From the NCBI GenBank assembly GCA_963971225.1, contig OZ020270.1:2046001-2110000 (forward strand): 64,000 nucleotides of DNA, read 5' to 3'. Positions 41,674 to 51,361 of the stretch are shown piece after piece. Origin of the DNA: Melieria omissa (lineage: Eukaryota > Arthropoda > Insecta > Diptera > Ulidiidae). Both the position numbers and the translations under genes were made by a program. Under the pieces are notes generated by a model, which had not been told where the DNA came from, ran no database searches, and saw only the letters and a program-made list of their open reading frames with translations. Each line of letters starts with the position of its first letter. Within the stretch, counting starts at the first letter, position 1.

Positions 41674-41688
41674 TCAGAAGTGGGATTC
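41674..41688 (+). promoter_or_regulatory. Gyp-B primer binding site, tRNA-Leu
   Basis: TCAGAAGTGGGATTC is a perfect complement of the 3' region of eukaryotic tRNA-Leu (GAATCCCACTTCTGA, as in Leu-CAG). It starts three bases after the LTR instead of adjacent to it, and lacks the TGG that would pair with CCA. Confidence 0.75.
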
Positions 41689-42166
41689 ATTTCCCAAACT
41701 CGGGGAAACCACGTAAAGCGGGAAGTGCGGCAGAAATTTTTTACCACCGAGTGAAATAGGAATTCTAAAACACAAAAGCGTTGTGATTGGAGTCCCGAAG
41801 ACAAAACGCAAGACAAGGAGAATTTCGCATGTACGTACATACGAGTACGTGCGCACGCTCAGTCGACAGTAAAGGCCACAGCGGTCGAGATCTGGAAAAC
41901 AAACGAAGGCGCAGGTTTATGCCGTTGAATTGAAGCTGTTAAGCGAATATTTGGCATTCAAGGTCAGCAGGAACAACAGTTAGTCACCAAGCCGGCCAGT
42001 TGTAACGGGAGACCAAGCCGGACAGCCATAACGGGAAAGAAAACAACGACAAAGAGTGTACAGTTTACAAGGTCAGAAAATAGTCAGGATTCTAAGTGAG
42101 TGTACAAAAGAAAGAAGAAAGAGTGACAAAAGAAGTACCGAAAGAGAAAGATAGTTAAACACAAGT

Positions 42167-45100
42167 ATGGAGAGCCCGATTAGTGAGGACGACTTTACTG
42201 CACGACAATTGCGTGCTTGGCTGTCTAAACTAAATATGCCGGTAAGCGGTACGAAGGCGGTGTTGACAGCACGGCTGAATAACGTCGCACCGAAAGATAG
42301 AGGCGAGTGCCCAGCGGACAGCGACGAGGAGTACAGCAACGGAACGGACGGCGACGAAGGGGAAGACAACGAAGGAAGCAACAAGGCAAATGCTCGAGAG
42401 TTCGAGGCCATAAGGAAAGAGTTGGAGCTAATTAGAAGAGAAAAGGAGCTGCTGGCCAAGGAAAATGAAATGCTCAAAAAAGGGGTGGATGGAAAAAACG
42501 CAATTAGAGAAACTGTTGGAGAACAGGTTGCGAAGACAGTCGATGTTACCGATACATGCCTCCGAAATAACATGAGAACATGCGAGATAACACTAAACAT
42601 GCTGAAAGACTTCATAAGCGAATTCGATGGTACTGGCAACACCGAAATTTGGGTCACCCAGTTAAAAAATATCGCAACGGCATACGACTTGAGCGACACC
42701 ATGGTACGAGCATTATTCGTAACTAAACTCAAAGGCAAAGCGCAAACATGGCTATACGCGATGCCAAACTTTATAATGACGGACATCAATCTATTGGTCG
42801 ACCAAATGGCAGAATTCTTCGACGTGAAAGAAAATAAAATGACAGTGAGACGCAAGTTCGAGGCCAGGGAGTGGCAGTACGGCGAAAGTTTCGCCCAGTA
42901 TTGTAGCGCGAAGGCGATCCTTGCAACCAGCCTTCAGATGGAGGAAGAGGAGTTGGTGGAATACATTGTCGATGGGATCCCGGATCCACAACTACGGCTG
43001 CAGGCCAACATACATTGTTTCACCACGAAGGCTCAATTGCTAAAGGCGTACGCGAAAGTGGAACTAAAGCGGAGAGCCGGAAACCAACGAAAGAATGTGG
43101 CAACAAACTCCGACGGTAAGGCCGACAGTCAGATTCGCTGCTTCAATTGCAACTCGTTCGGACATTACGCTGCTGGTTGTCGCAAGCCGAAAAGGGAGAT
43201 GGGAGCCTGCTACGGGTGCGGGAGCCTCGAACACCAGGTAGCTGCTTGCCCGATGAGGAAGACGCCAACATACCCGCGAGAAGATGACCACTACGTAAGA
43301 TCGTTTAAATTTTATTTATCAGAATGTAACAATAAATTTTTTACAGCAACGTGCATCATAGACTCAGGTAGCCCAATAAGCTTCGTGAAACAACAGGTCA
43401 TACCAAACACTATTAAAGTTATCAGATGCAAACAGAATGTTTCTTATTTTGGATTAAACAAAAGTGAACTTGTTATTTTCGGAAAAGTTTCATGTTACGT
43501 TATAATAAACGAGGAAAAAATAAGTATAGAATTGATGGTTGTTGATAATGAGTCCATAATTCACGATGCTGTATTAGGAAGAGATTTCTTGAAAGCTGGC
43601 GAGATAAAATTGGTATTCGATAAAAAAGAGGCAAATTTAACAAGAAGTAACAATCATAAGACATATCAAAACGGTCGTCTAAAACAAAAGAAAGAAAATG
43701 ATTGTCAATCAGAAACTAAAGAACCTGTAAAGAGCGAACATAAAATGGTTAGCGCAAAGGAAAAGATTGCAGATAGTAATTTTGAAAACGAATTCATAAA
43801 ACAAGTGTTATTAATTGAAACAGAAACCTATAATGAAAATGTAAAGTGTAAGTTAGGTGCGAATATAAGTAACAATGAAAAAGTCAGGTTTATGAAATTG
43901 TATGAAGAGCATTATGAACGGCCTGTAAGAACTATTGAACCAAAAACGAAATATGAAATGAATCTGATACTGGAGAACCCGAAGCCTTTTCACTGTCCCC
44001 CCAGGCGACTATCGTACATGGAAAGAACAGAATTACAAAAGTTGTTGGATGAATATCTAAGAAAAGGGTATATCAGAACAAGCGAGTCGGAGTATTCCTC
44101 TCCAATAGTTTTGCGGAAAAAAAAAACGGGTGATTTAAGGATGTGCGTTGACTACAGAAGACTAAATAAAATGACAGTAAAGAATAATTATCCGATACCC
44201 CTAATTGATGATTTGTTAGACAGACTAGAAAAGAAAACTATCTTTACCAAACTCGACCTCAAAAACGGATTCTTCCATGTTTTTATGCACCCAGACTCTA
44301 TAAAGTACACCTCTTTTGTGACACCACTTGGCCAGTACGAGTTCACTAGAATGCCGTTTGGATTAAAGAACGCTCCAGCAGTTTTCCAAAAGTTCGTCAA
44401 CAAAATTTTCGCCGACTTGGTAAGGGAGGACAAAGTAATCATATACCTAGACGACATAATGATAGCCACAAAGAATTTACAAGAACACTACGAAATATTA
44501 AAAGAAGTGTTTAAAAGGTTAGTTGATAATAATTTAGAATTGAGGCTGGACAAATGCGAATTTTTACAAACGGAAGTAAAATATCTAGGGTACGTCATAT
44601 CAGATAAAGGCATTAAAGCAGATGAGGGAGGCATAGAGACGATACAAAATTTTCCCACACCTGACAAAACAAGTGCAGTACAAAGTTTCTTAGGACTATG
44701 CTCATATTTCAGAAGATTTGTGAAAGATTTTTCAATAATAGCGAAACCGTTATACGATTTAACGAAAAAGGACAAAAAGTTCAGTTTCGGGCCAGAAGAA
44801 CTAAAGGCTTTCGAAACTCTAAAGGGAAAACTAGTTGAGTCACCAATACTTGCAATCTACAACCCAAATGACTATACTGAGTTACACTGCGATGCGAGCT
44901 CAATAGGTTTCGGCGCAATTCTCCTACAAAAGAAGGACGATGGGAAAATGCACCCGACATTTTATTTTTCTAAAAGGACGACAGAAGCCGAGTCAAAGTA
45001 TCACAGCTTTGAATTAGAGACATTGGCGATAGTCTACGCGCTGCAAAGGTTCCGAATATATTTGCAAGGCAGACAGTTTAAAATCGTTACAGACTGTAAT

Positions 45101-46573
45101 TCCTTAGTAATGACGTTGAGCAAAAAAGAGTTAAACCCAAGAATAGCGAGGTGGGCACTAGAACTTCAGAATTACGACTTCATTTTAGAACACCGGTCGG
45201 GGAAACGCATGCAACACGTCGACGCCCTTAGCAGAAGCACCAATATATTAATCCTAGAAACAAATACATTCGAAGAAAACCTTCTAATTTGCCAAAATAG
45301 AGACCAAAGGATAGAAAAGCTTAAGAAAGAGTTAGAAAAGTCAGAACACAAACTGTACGAGTTAAGAAATGGAGTTCTATATAGGAAAGCAGGAAACGGC
45401 GGAGTGCTATTCTACGTACCAGAGGAGATGGAGGAACAAATAATAAACAAATATCATGACGACATGGGTCACACTGGAACAGACAAAACGACAGAAAACA
45501 TTCAGAAAACATATTGGTTTCCCAAGGCAAAAGAGAAAGTCGGACGACACATTCAAAACTGCATGAAATGTATTGCGTTCTCCAGCAAGTCTGGACGAGG
45601 GGAGAGCTTCCTGCATAGCATTCCGAAAAGCCGTGTACCTTTCGAAGTGATTCACATAGATCATTACGGGCCTATCGAGAATTTCAAAAGATCGAAAAAA
45701 CACATCTTAGTTATAATCGATGCGTGTACGAAATTCGTCAGACTATATCCCACCGCGACGACGAAAACAAAAGAAGCTATAGGTGCCTTAGAGGATTATT
45801 TCAGAGCCTACAGTCGACCAAAGCGCGTGATATCGGACAGGGGAAGTTGTTACACGTCCAGTGAGTTTGCGAAATTCCTAGAAAGCAACAACATACAACA
45901 CATTAAGATAGCCACCGGCTCTCCCCAGGCCAACGGACAGGTCGAACGAGTCAACAGGAGCTTAGGCCCAATGATAGCCAAACTGACGGAGCCGAGTAAA
46001 GGGATATACTGGGACAAAATTCTGGGGGACGTAGAGTACGCATTAAATAATACTGTTCACAGGACAATTAGTCAACACCCAAGTAAAATGTTATTTGGTA
46101 CTAGACAGAGAGGGAAGGTAATAGACGAATTAAAAGAAAACTTGGTAGAAGACGAACAAGGTATCCAGAAGAGAGACCTACAACAAATAAGACGAAGTGC
46201 ACGACAACACGAAGAAGAAGCACAAAAATATAATGAAACTTATGTAAACAAAAAACGCAAAAGACCGGTTAAATTTTCGAAAGGAGACTACGTCATGATA
46301 AAAAATTTTGACTCACACACGGGCGGACCTAAAAAGTGCATCCCCAAGTTCAAGGGACCCTACAAAGTTTCGAAGGTTTTAAAGAATGATAGATATGTCT
46401 TGGAGGACGTCAAAGGGTTTCAACAGTCTCAGATCCCGTACATAGGAGTATGGGCAATAGGAAACATTCGGCCCTGGTTCAACAGTCGAAAGAATAAACC
46501 AACTACCCGCGAGGTCAGGGGACCTCAGGGTCAGGATGGCCGAGTTGTAGCAGGTGAGAAGGGCGTAGGGTAA
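42167..46573 (+). CDS. Gyp-B Gag-Pol polyprotein, intact
   Basis: 1468 codons from ATG 42167. Residues about 8-42: SAP-like motif (TARQLRAWLSKLNMPVSGTK). Then an acidic and coiled-coil Gag, a retrotransposon-gag core (AQTWLYAMP), two CCHC knuckles (CFNCNSFGH, CYGCGSLEH; about 323-365), protease IDSGS (about 399), reverse transcriptase with CVDYRRLNK and IYLDDIM (about 761), RNase H (LHCDASS, about 906), and integrase with zinc finger HDDMGH…CMKC and the triad D in HIDHYG, D in SDRGSC and E in GQVERVN (35 residues between the last two). Ends in KFKGPYKV and a tail whose last nine codons and stop lie inside the 3' LTR. All catalytic residues are present, so a working replication polyprotein is plausible. 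Confidence 0.95.
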   Translation: MESPISEDDFTARQLRAWLSKLNMPVSGTKAVLTARLNNVAPKDRGECPADSDEEYSNGTDGDEGEDNEGSNKANAREFEAIRKELELIRREKELLAKENEMLKKGVDGKNAIRETVGEQVAKTVDVTDTCLRNNMRTCEITLNMLKDFISEFDGTGNTEIWVTQLKNIATAYDLSDTMVRALFVTKLKGKAQTWLYAMPNFIMTDINLLVDQMAEFFDVKENKMTVRRKFEAREWQYGESFAQYCSAKAILATSLQMEEEELVEYIVDGIPDPQLRLQANIHCFTTKAQLLKAYAKVELKRRAGNQRKNVATNSDGKADSQIRCFNCNSFGHYAAGCRKPKREMGACYGCGSLEHQVAACPMRKTPTYPREDDHYVRSFKFYLSECNNKFFTATCIIDSGSPISFVKQQVIPNTIKVIRCKQNVSYFGLNKSELVIFGKVSCYVIINEEKISIELMVVDNESIIHDAVLGRDFLKAGEIKLVFDKKEANLTRSNNHKTYQNGRLKQKKENDCQSETKEPVKSEHKMVSAKEKIADSNFENEFIKQVLLIETETYNENVKCKLGANISNNEKVRFMKLYEEHYERPVRTIEPKTKYEMNLILENPKPFHCPPRRLSYMERTELQKLLDEYLRKGYIRTSESEYSSPIVLRKKKTGDLRMCVDYRRLNKMTVKNNYPIPLIDDLLDRLEKKTIFTKLDLKNGFFHVFMHPDSIKYTSFVTPLGQYEFTRMPFGLKNAPAVFQKFVNKIFADLVREDKVIIYLDDIMIATKNLQEHYEILKEVFKRLVDNNLELRLDKCEFLQTEVKYLGYVISDKGIKADEGGIETIQNFPTPDKTSAVQSFLGLCSYFRRFVKDFSIIAKPLYDLTKKDKKFSFGPEELKAFETLKGKLVESPILAIYNPNDYTELHCDASSIGFGAILLQKKDDGKMHPTFYFSKRTTEAESKYHSFELETLAIVYALQRFRIYLQGRQFKIVTDCNSLVMTLSKKELNPRIARWALELQNYDFILEHRSGKRMQHVDALSRSTNILILETNTFEENLLICQNRDQRIEKLKKELEKSEHKLYELRNGVLYRKAGNGGVLFYVPEEMEEQIINKYHDDMGHTGTDKTTENIQKTYWFPKAKEKVGRHIQNCMKCIAFSSKSGRGESFLHSIPKSRVPFEVIHIDHYGPIENFKRSKKHILVIIDACTKFVRLYPTATTKTKEAIGALEDYFRAYSRPKRVISDRGSCYTSSEFAKFLESNNIQHIKIATGSPQANGQVERVNRSLGPMIAKLTEPSKGIYWDKILGDVEYALNNTVHRTISQHPSKMLFGTRQRGKVIDELKENLVEDEQGIQKRDLQQIRRSARQHEEEAQKYNETYVNKKRKRPVKFSKGDYVMIKNFDSHTGGPKKCIPKFKGPYKVSKVLKNDRYVLEDVKGFQQSQIPYIGVWAIGNIRPWFNSRKNKPTTREVRGPQGQDGRVVAGEKGVG

Positions 46574-46785
46574 GCATAAGTTATAGTAGGCATCATTGTA
46601 ATTAGCTTTAAGATAGAACACGAATGCTATAAGTCTGGCAACCCATGTTAGCTTTAAGATGGAACGCGAATGTAATAGCTATAAGTCTGGCAACCCCATG
46701 TTAGCTTTGAAGATGGAAGAGAAATAAAAGTCAGATCAAGTGCAGCAACCAAAAGAAGAGGTCGTGTTTCGTGTTGGCTACTACA
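46546..46785 (+). repeat. Gyp-B 3' LTR
   Basis: Identical to the 5' LTR as far as I can compare. The Gag-Pol stop (46571-46573) is 26 bases inside it. Confidence 0.95.
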
Positions 46786-47073
46786 ATTTTTTGAAAAAAA
46801 AAAGAGGAGAACCTCCCCTTAAGTGCAGTGTGCCGTTATTCTTGCTGTCCGCCAATTCGACCTCCGTCCGCGTTGTGTTGTTGCTGTGTTTTTTTTCCCG
46901 TGTTGTCTTTTTCCTCCGTCCGTTTTTAGTAGCGCTACATGCGGTCCTGTTCGACACTGTGCAATTGACTGCTCTGTGGTAAAGGCATAACACTTACCAC
47001 AGGGCATCATCAATTTTCCAGTGCATCAGATCGCATTTCCGACTGTTTCCTTGTCCTTTAACCCACCCAGGTC

Positions 47074-49982
47074 ATGGTGCTGGACAAATTTCGTATAGCC
47101 TTCTGCAACGTGCGCGGGCTCAGGGCGAACTTTTCCGCAATATACGCGTTTGTTAACCTCCATAAACCCCATATAATGGCACTAGGTGAAACCCAGGTGT
47201 GTGGGGATGCGGATCCACTGGATTTCCACATCCCAGGGTACCACCTACTGCCATTATTCTCTCCCCACAGGGGTCTTGCCCTTTATGTGTGCAGTAATGT
47301 TGCGTACCAGTGCCAGCATCAACTTTACACGACGGATGCCGAATTTAGCTCCATGTGAGTTAAATTCAATATCCAGTCGCACATTCTGCACTTCTGCTTT
47401 CTGTACAGAAGCCCGAATTCAGGGAGAGATTTTACTTATAACAAGTTTGATCTTCTCTCTGATTCTATTTCCCATATTCTGGAATCGTATCCGAATAGTG
47501 AAATTGTAGTTGCTGGTGATTTCAATATTCATAATTCCAATTGGCTACGCCATTCCAGCCACACAACTCCTGAAGGCTTATTTGTCGAGCTCTTTGCCGA
47601 GTCTAATACCTTGACTCAAATAGTGCATGAACCAACGCATATCCCCTGCGTTGAGGGGCAAGCTCTCAATACTCTAGACCTTTTTCTCACTTCACATCAT
47701 GAAAAATATGATGTTGAAATGCACGCACCTCTTGGAAACTCGGACCATTGCACCATTTTGGCGTCTTTTTCATACTCTTCTATCCGCAATGCTTCGCCTT
47801 TAGCCCCGAAGCGCTTAATGTGGAAGTATGATAAAGCTAACTGGAGTGGACTTAATGAATTTTTCGCCCACTTCAATTGGAAATTGTGTTTTCTTGATAG
47901 AAACATAAATGCCGCAGCCAAAATGGTTGAAGAAATTATATTATTAGGAATGCGGTCCTTCATCCCTAATAAGCTGGTTTGCATTAAACCTAAGGACAAT
48001 ATCTGGTTTAATGAGACATGCAGAATTGCTGTCAGGTCTAAAGAGGAAGCTTTCAGAACATGGCAGGCAAATAAAAATGCCGCCACTGAACAGCTGCGTA
48101 AACAGGCTAGAAATCGATGCAATGCCATCCTAAAGCGCCAAAAGTTTCTGCACGAACAGCGCCAAAGGAAAAAAGTTCTTCAATGCCAGCGTGGTAGTAA
48201 GAACTTCTGGTCATTCGTTAAGAAAGTGAAGAATCAAACATCGTCTTCAATTCCAACTCTCCTTAACAATGATCAAATCATCACTCACTCGGTTGATAAA
48301 GCTAATTTGTTGGCTAAAATTTTCGCAGAGAATTCATCTCTGCCCCCCAGCGACCAACCACTACCCGTAGTCGTGAACGTATCTTGCTTTATGCCAGAAA
48401 TTCATTTTCGGACACGGGTAGTTAAAAGAGTGCTTGCAAATCTCGATGTAAATAAGGCTTCAGGGCCGGACGGCATTCCAGCCCTTGTTTTGAAAAAATG
48501 CGCTACTTCGCTGGCTTGTCCATTACGCAAACTTTTCAACATGTCATACACCACAGGTGTATTTCTGACATGCTGGAAGGTGGCAAATGTTCAACCAGTT
48601 CCTTAAAAAGGCAAGACTACTGACCCTGCGAACTACCGACCTATAGCAATCTGTTCGGTGCTTTCCAAAGTAATGGAAAGCATTGTAAACTTCAACCTTG
48701 TGAAATATCTGGAGCACAATAGACTGCTAAGTGACCGCCAATACGGCTTTCGAAGACAGCGATCGACGGGAGACCTTATGGCGGTCCTCACCGAGAAATG
48801 GAACCATAGCATTCTAAACCTCGGTGAAAGCAAGGTTGTTGCATTGGATATTTCCAAGGCCTTTGACCGGGTGTGGCATAAAGCACTCGTGTCAAAATTG
48901 ATTGCCTATGGCGTCGGTAGTATCTTCTCTCGTTGGATTACGAGCTTCCTCTATGATCGCTCTATTCGTGTTGTAGTAGACGGCATAGCCTCGGAAAAGC
49001 ATTCCCTTAGCGCGGGAGTGCTGCAGGGTTCGGTCCTTTCTCCAACCCTTTTCCTTATCTTCATCAACGACCTATTGTCGTCGACGAAGAATCCCATCTA
49101 CTCGTTTGCGGATGACAGCACCATTTGTCATTCATACTCCTTCACAAAACGCCCCAGCTCTGTGGAGATTGAGAGAGAAAGGCGCCGTATGAATGACACA
49201 CTTAATAGCGACGTACAAACAATCACCAAGTGGGGTCAAGCGAACAGGGTCGATTTTAATCCCCGCAAGACCCAATGTTGTCTGTTATCCCACAAGCGAG
49301 TCTCCCAACATTCCAACACATCCCTGGTTATGGATGGTGTGAGTATTGCGGAATCGGCAACTCTTGATGTTCTGGGCATGTCCATTAAGAACGATCTTCG
49401 TTGGAACGATCATATATTTGGCGTGTCGAAAGAAGCAGCCAAGTGCCTCGGCTTCTTAAAGCGGTGCAAAAAATATTTCACCCCGTCCGATCTCCGCATT
49501 ATTTATACCACCTATATCCGACCTAAAATGGAGTTTAACTCGCACCTATGGGCAGGGGCTTCGAAAACCCATTTGGAGCTCCTGGATTGGGTGCAAAACC
49601 GTGCGATCAAACTAATAGGGGACAGTAGGGCATCCAGCTCTATTGACTCCTTGGAGCATCGGCGAAACGTGGCATGTGTGGTGTTATTCTACCGATAGTT
49701 CTTCGGTAATTGCTCAGTGGAGATGAGCAGCTTGATGCCATCACTCCGGGTATTCCCACGGGCAACCCGTTTGAACACTGGCGCCCATGCATTCCACGTC
49801 GAAACGATGTTCCAGCGCACTACGCACTACAGAGAAGTTCGTTCCTGGCCCGAACAGCGCGATTGTGGAATGGTCTCCCTGCAGATGTTTTCCCCAGCAC
49901 CTATGATCTTGATGGATTCAAGGCAAGAGTCCATAAATTCTTCACCCAACTTCCTATCTCCCAACCTATATATCCTTCCTGA
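47074..49982 (+). pseudogene. L-1 ORF2: AP endonuclease and reverse transcriptase, broken
   Basis: Starts MVLDKFRIAFCNVRGL, the N-terminus of the exonuclease-endonuclease-phosphatase domain that nicks the target. ALGETQ, VVAGDFNIHNSNW and GNSDHC are its catalytic motifs. Reverse transcriptase follows: KASGPDGIPALVLK, NYRPIAICS, ALDISKAFDRVWH, AGVLQGSVLSPTLF and the catalytic YSFADDST. One frame throughout, but with in-frame stops at 47356 (TGA), 48604 (TAA) and 49696 (TAG), and a one-base deletion near 49834 relative to L-2. Copying would occur at the nicked chromosome by target-primed reverse transcription; this copy cannot make the full protein. Confidence 0.9.
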
Positions 49983-50062
49983 ACGAGCGCAATGCCTCGC
50001 ATTTATAGGGGTCATCCCCTGCGCGTTGGCTTGTCAATAAAAAAAAAAAAAAAAAAAAAAAG

Positions 50063-50386
50063 CGATGTGAAACTGGGAGACCCGGTAGAAATACAGGCAC
50101 AGAATTACACTAATATTATTGCAAAATTGCACCCTTGGGGCCTACTAGTAGGACCCAAGCTTGATCAGGAACGTACTTTTTCCTCCATATAAATCTCTAA
50201 AACGGCGTTGTTGTTCTACTTCATTTCAAATTGCCAGTGTAGCTGGTGTGAGTCATTTTTTGTGACCAAAGAAATTTGTCTTTTTATTTGTATATTTTTG
50301 GTGCCATTTCGTAATACGTTTGTATAAAATTGACTACAAAAATATATTATTGCCCAAAAGCGTAAAAATTATCTTTGGGTATGCTT
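50063..50386. other. no gene; continuation of the L-1 target sequence
   Basis: Begins with AGCGATGTGAAACTGGGAGA, the right half of the motif split by L-1. The remainder is AT-rich with no feature I recognise. Confidence 0.4.
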
Positions 50387-50390
50387 TTAA

Positions 50391-51125
50391 GGGGGTGTTC
50401 TGTAGTAAAATTTTCAAAAAATCGATTTTTTTTTTTGCATTTTTCAACAGGTAATGTTGTTATCTATCGTATAAAAAAAGGTCTTTGATGAATTCGGACC
50501 GGAAAGTCATTTGTAAAGGAGGTTTCGTCACGCGCTCCGCCGAATTTCCACAGTACTTTCAGTGAACAAAAAACTTTAAACGCGTTTTTCCCGAAACCAT
50601 GTTTTTCGAACTGGTTCACACGATTACAAATGATTGAGTAGACGGATTTTGATAATTTTTTTTTAAATGTTTCTAAAAGTTGTCGCTATCGTCCGACGAG
50701 CGTTTTTTCGATTTTGTTATTAGTTAGTGTTAAATAAATTTTTTTCATTTGAAAAAATGGGAAAAAAAAATTTTTTACTTTCAAGTCGCGCCATTTTGAG
50801 AATTTTGATGAAAAACAAAAAAGCTCCCGTCGGACGATAATCGCACTCATATAGATTACAACAAAAAAAAATAAATTTTCCGATTTCCATGTTTCAGACT
50901 GGAGCAATCGTGTGAACCGTCAACGCATGCTTTTTTGGAGGGCATCACTTTGCGGCGCTGCAGTGCAGCAACGAATCAATATTTTTTCAAACCTTATACT
51001 GAATTTTGTAGTTAAAAGTATAATAAAACATTGAAAAAAAACGCATAAAAAAAATTGAATAGTTACTTCTACTGTGAATTTCAAAAAACACCTAAGAAAA
51101 CGAGCTGTTACTACAGAACACCCCC
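50391..51125. mobile_element. M3 MITE copy 2 (TTAA target)
   Basis: 735 bp, ends GGGGGTGTTCTGTAGTAA / TTACTACAGAACACCCCC, flanked by TTAA (50387-50390; 51126-51129). Near-identical to 6513-7228; it differs mainly by an extra segment near 50808-50835 (AATTTTGATGAAAAACAAAA). Same orientation. Confidence 0.9.
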
Positions 51126-51361
51126 TTAAAAGAGTGGTGTACGATTTTCCTGTATAAGTTCTTCAATTCTCTTAAAACCAACATAACACAAACCATAACA
51201 TAAAAATAACGGTTTTTGAACATAATGAAAATTATTCTAAAGGGAAAGAGTATAGACTCGGTAGATACATACGTTCCGAAGGTGGTTTTTTTTTCAGTAG
51301 GGGAAATCATCGAAAGCATTTACGTGTGCGAGACTTCACGCAAAACCGCTGTATACTTATA

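Larger units (their letters stand above)
41431..46785 (+). mobile_element. Gyp-B, intact Ty3/gypsy LTR retrotransposon
   Basis: 5355 bp with two 240-bp LTRs (41431-41670; 46546-46785), starting TGTAGCAGG and ending GGCTACTACA. I find no difference between them. The 4-bp duplication ATTT (41427-41430; 46786-46789) and the undisturbed M1 sequence in copy A confirm the insertion. One uninterrupted Gag-Pol frame, no env. By LTR identity it is the youngest datable element in the window and may be autonomous. Confidence 0.95.
40705..46818. mobile_element. M1 MITE copy B, complete, split by Gyp-B
   Basis: Inverted ends GGGGAGGTTCTCCTCTTTT / AAAAGAGGAGAACCTCCCC, flanked by TTAA (40701-40704; 46819-46822). 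Its own length is about 755 bp. Gyp-B sits at 41431-46785. The minus-strand small open frame (41122-41379, 85 codons) is intact, four codons longer in frame than in copy A. Confidence 0.92.
40478..50062 (+). mobile_element. L-1, non-LTR retrotransposon, jockey/CR1-like
   Basis: About 3.5 kb of LINE sequence when M1 copy B (with Gyp-B) is removed. It has an ORF2-type protein with AP endonuclease and reverse transcriptase and ends in a poly(A) of about 23 bases at 50039-50061. The left end is inferred from the split motif: GCGATTAAG precedes 40478 and AGCGATGTGAAACTGGGAG follows the poly(A), and the undivided sequence exists, in reverse, near 7632-7660. No ORF1 (Gag-like) protein is visible, so the copy is either 5'-truncated or from a single-ORF lineage. 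Clade not resolved. Confidence 0.75.

Noticed and set aside
42073..42855. 260-codon minus-strand frame
   Set aside because: It is the reverse of the Gyp-B gag frame, an antisense shadow with Ser/Leu-rich composition.
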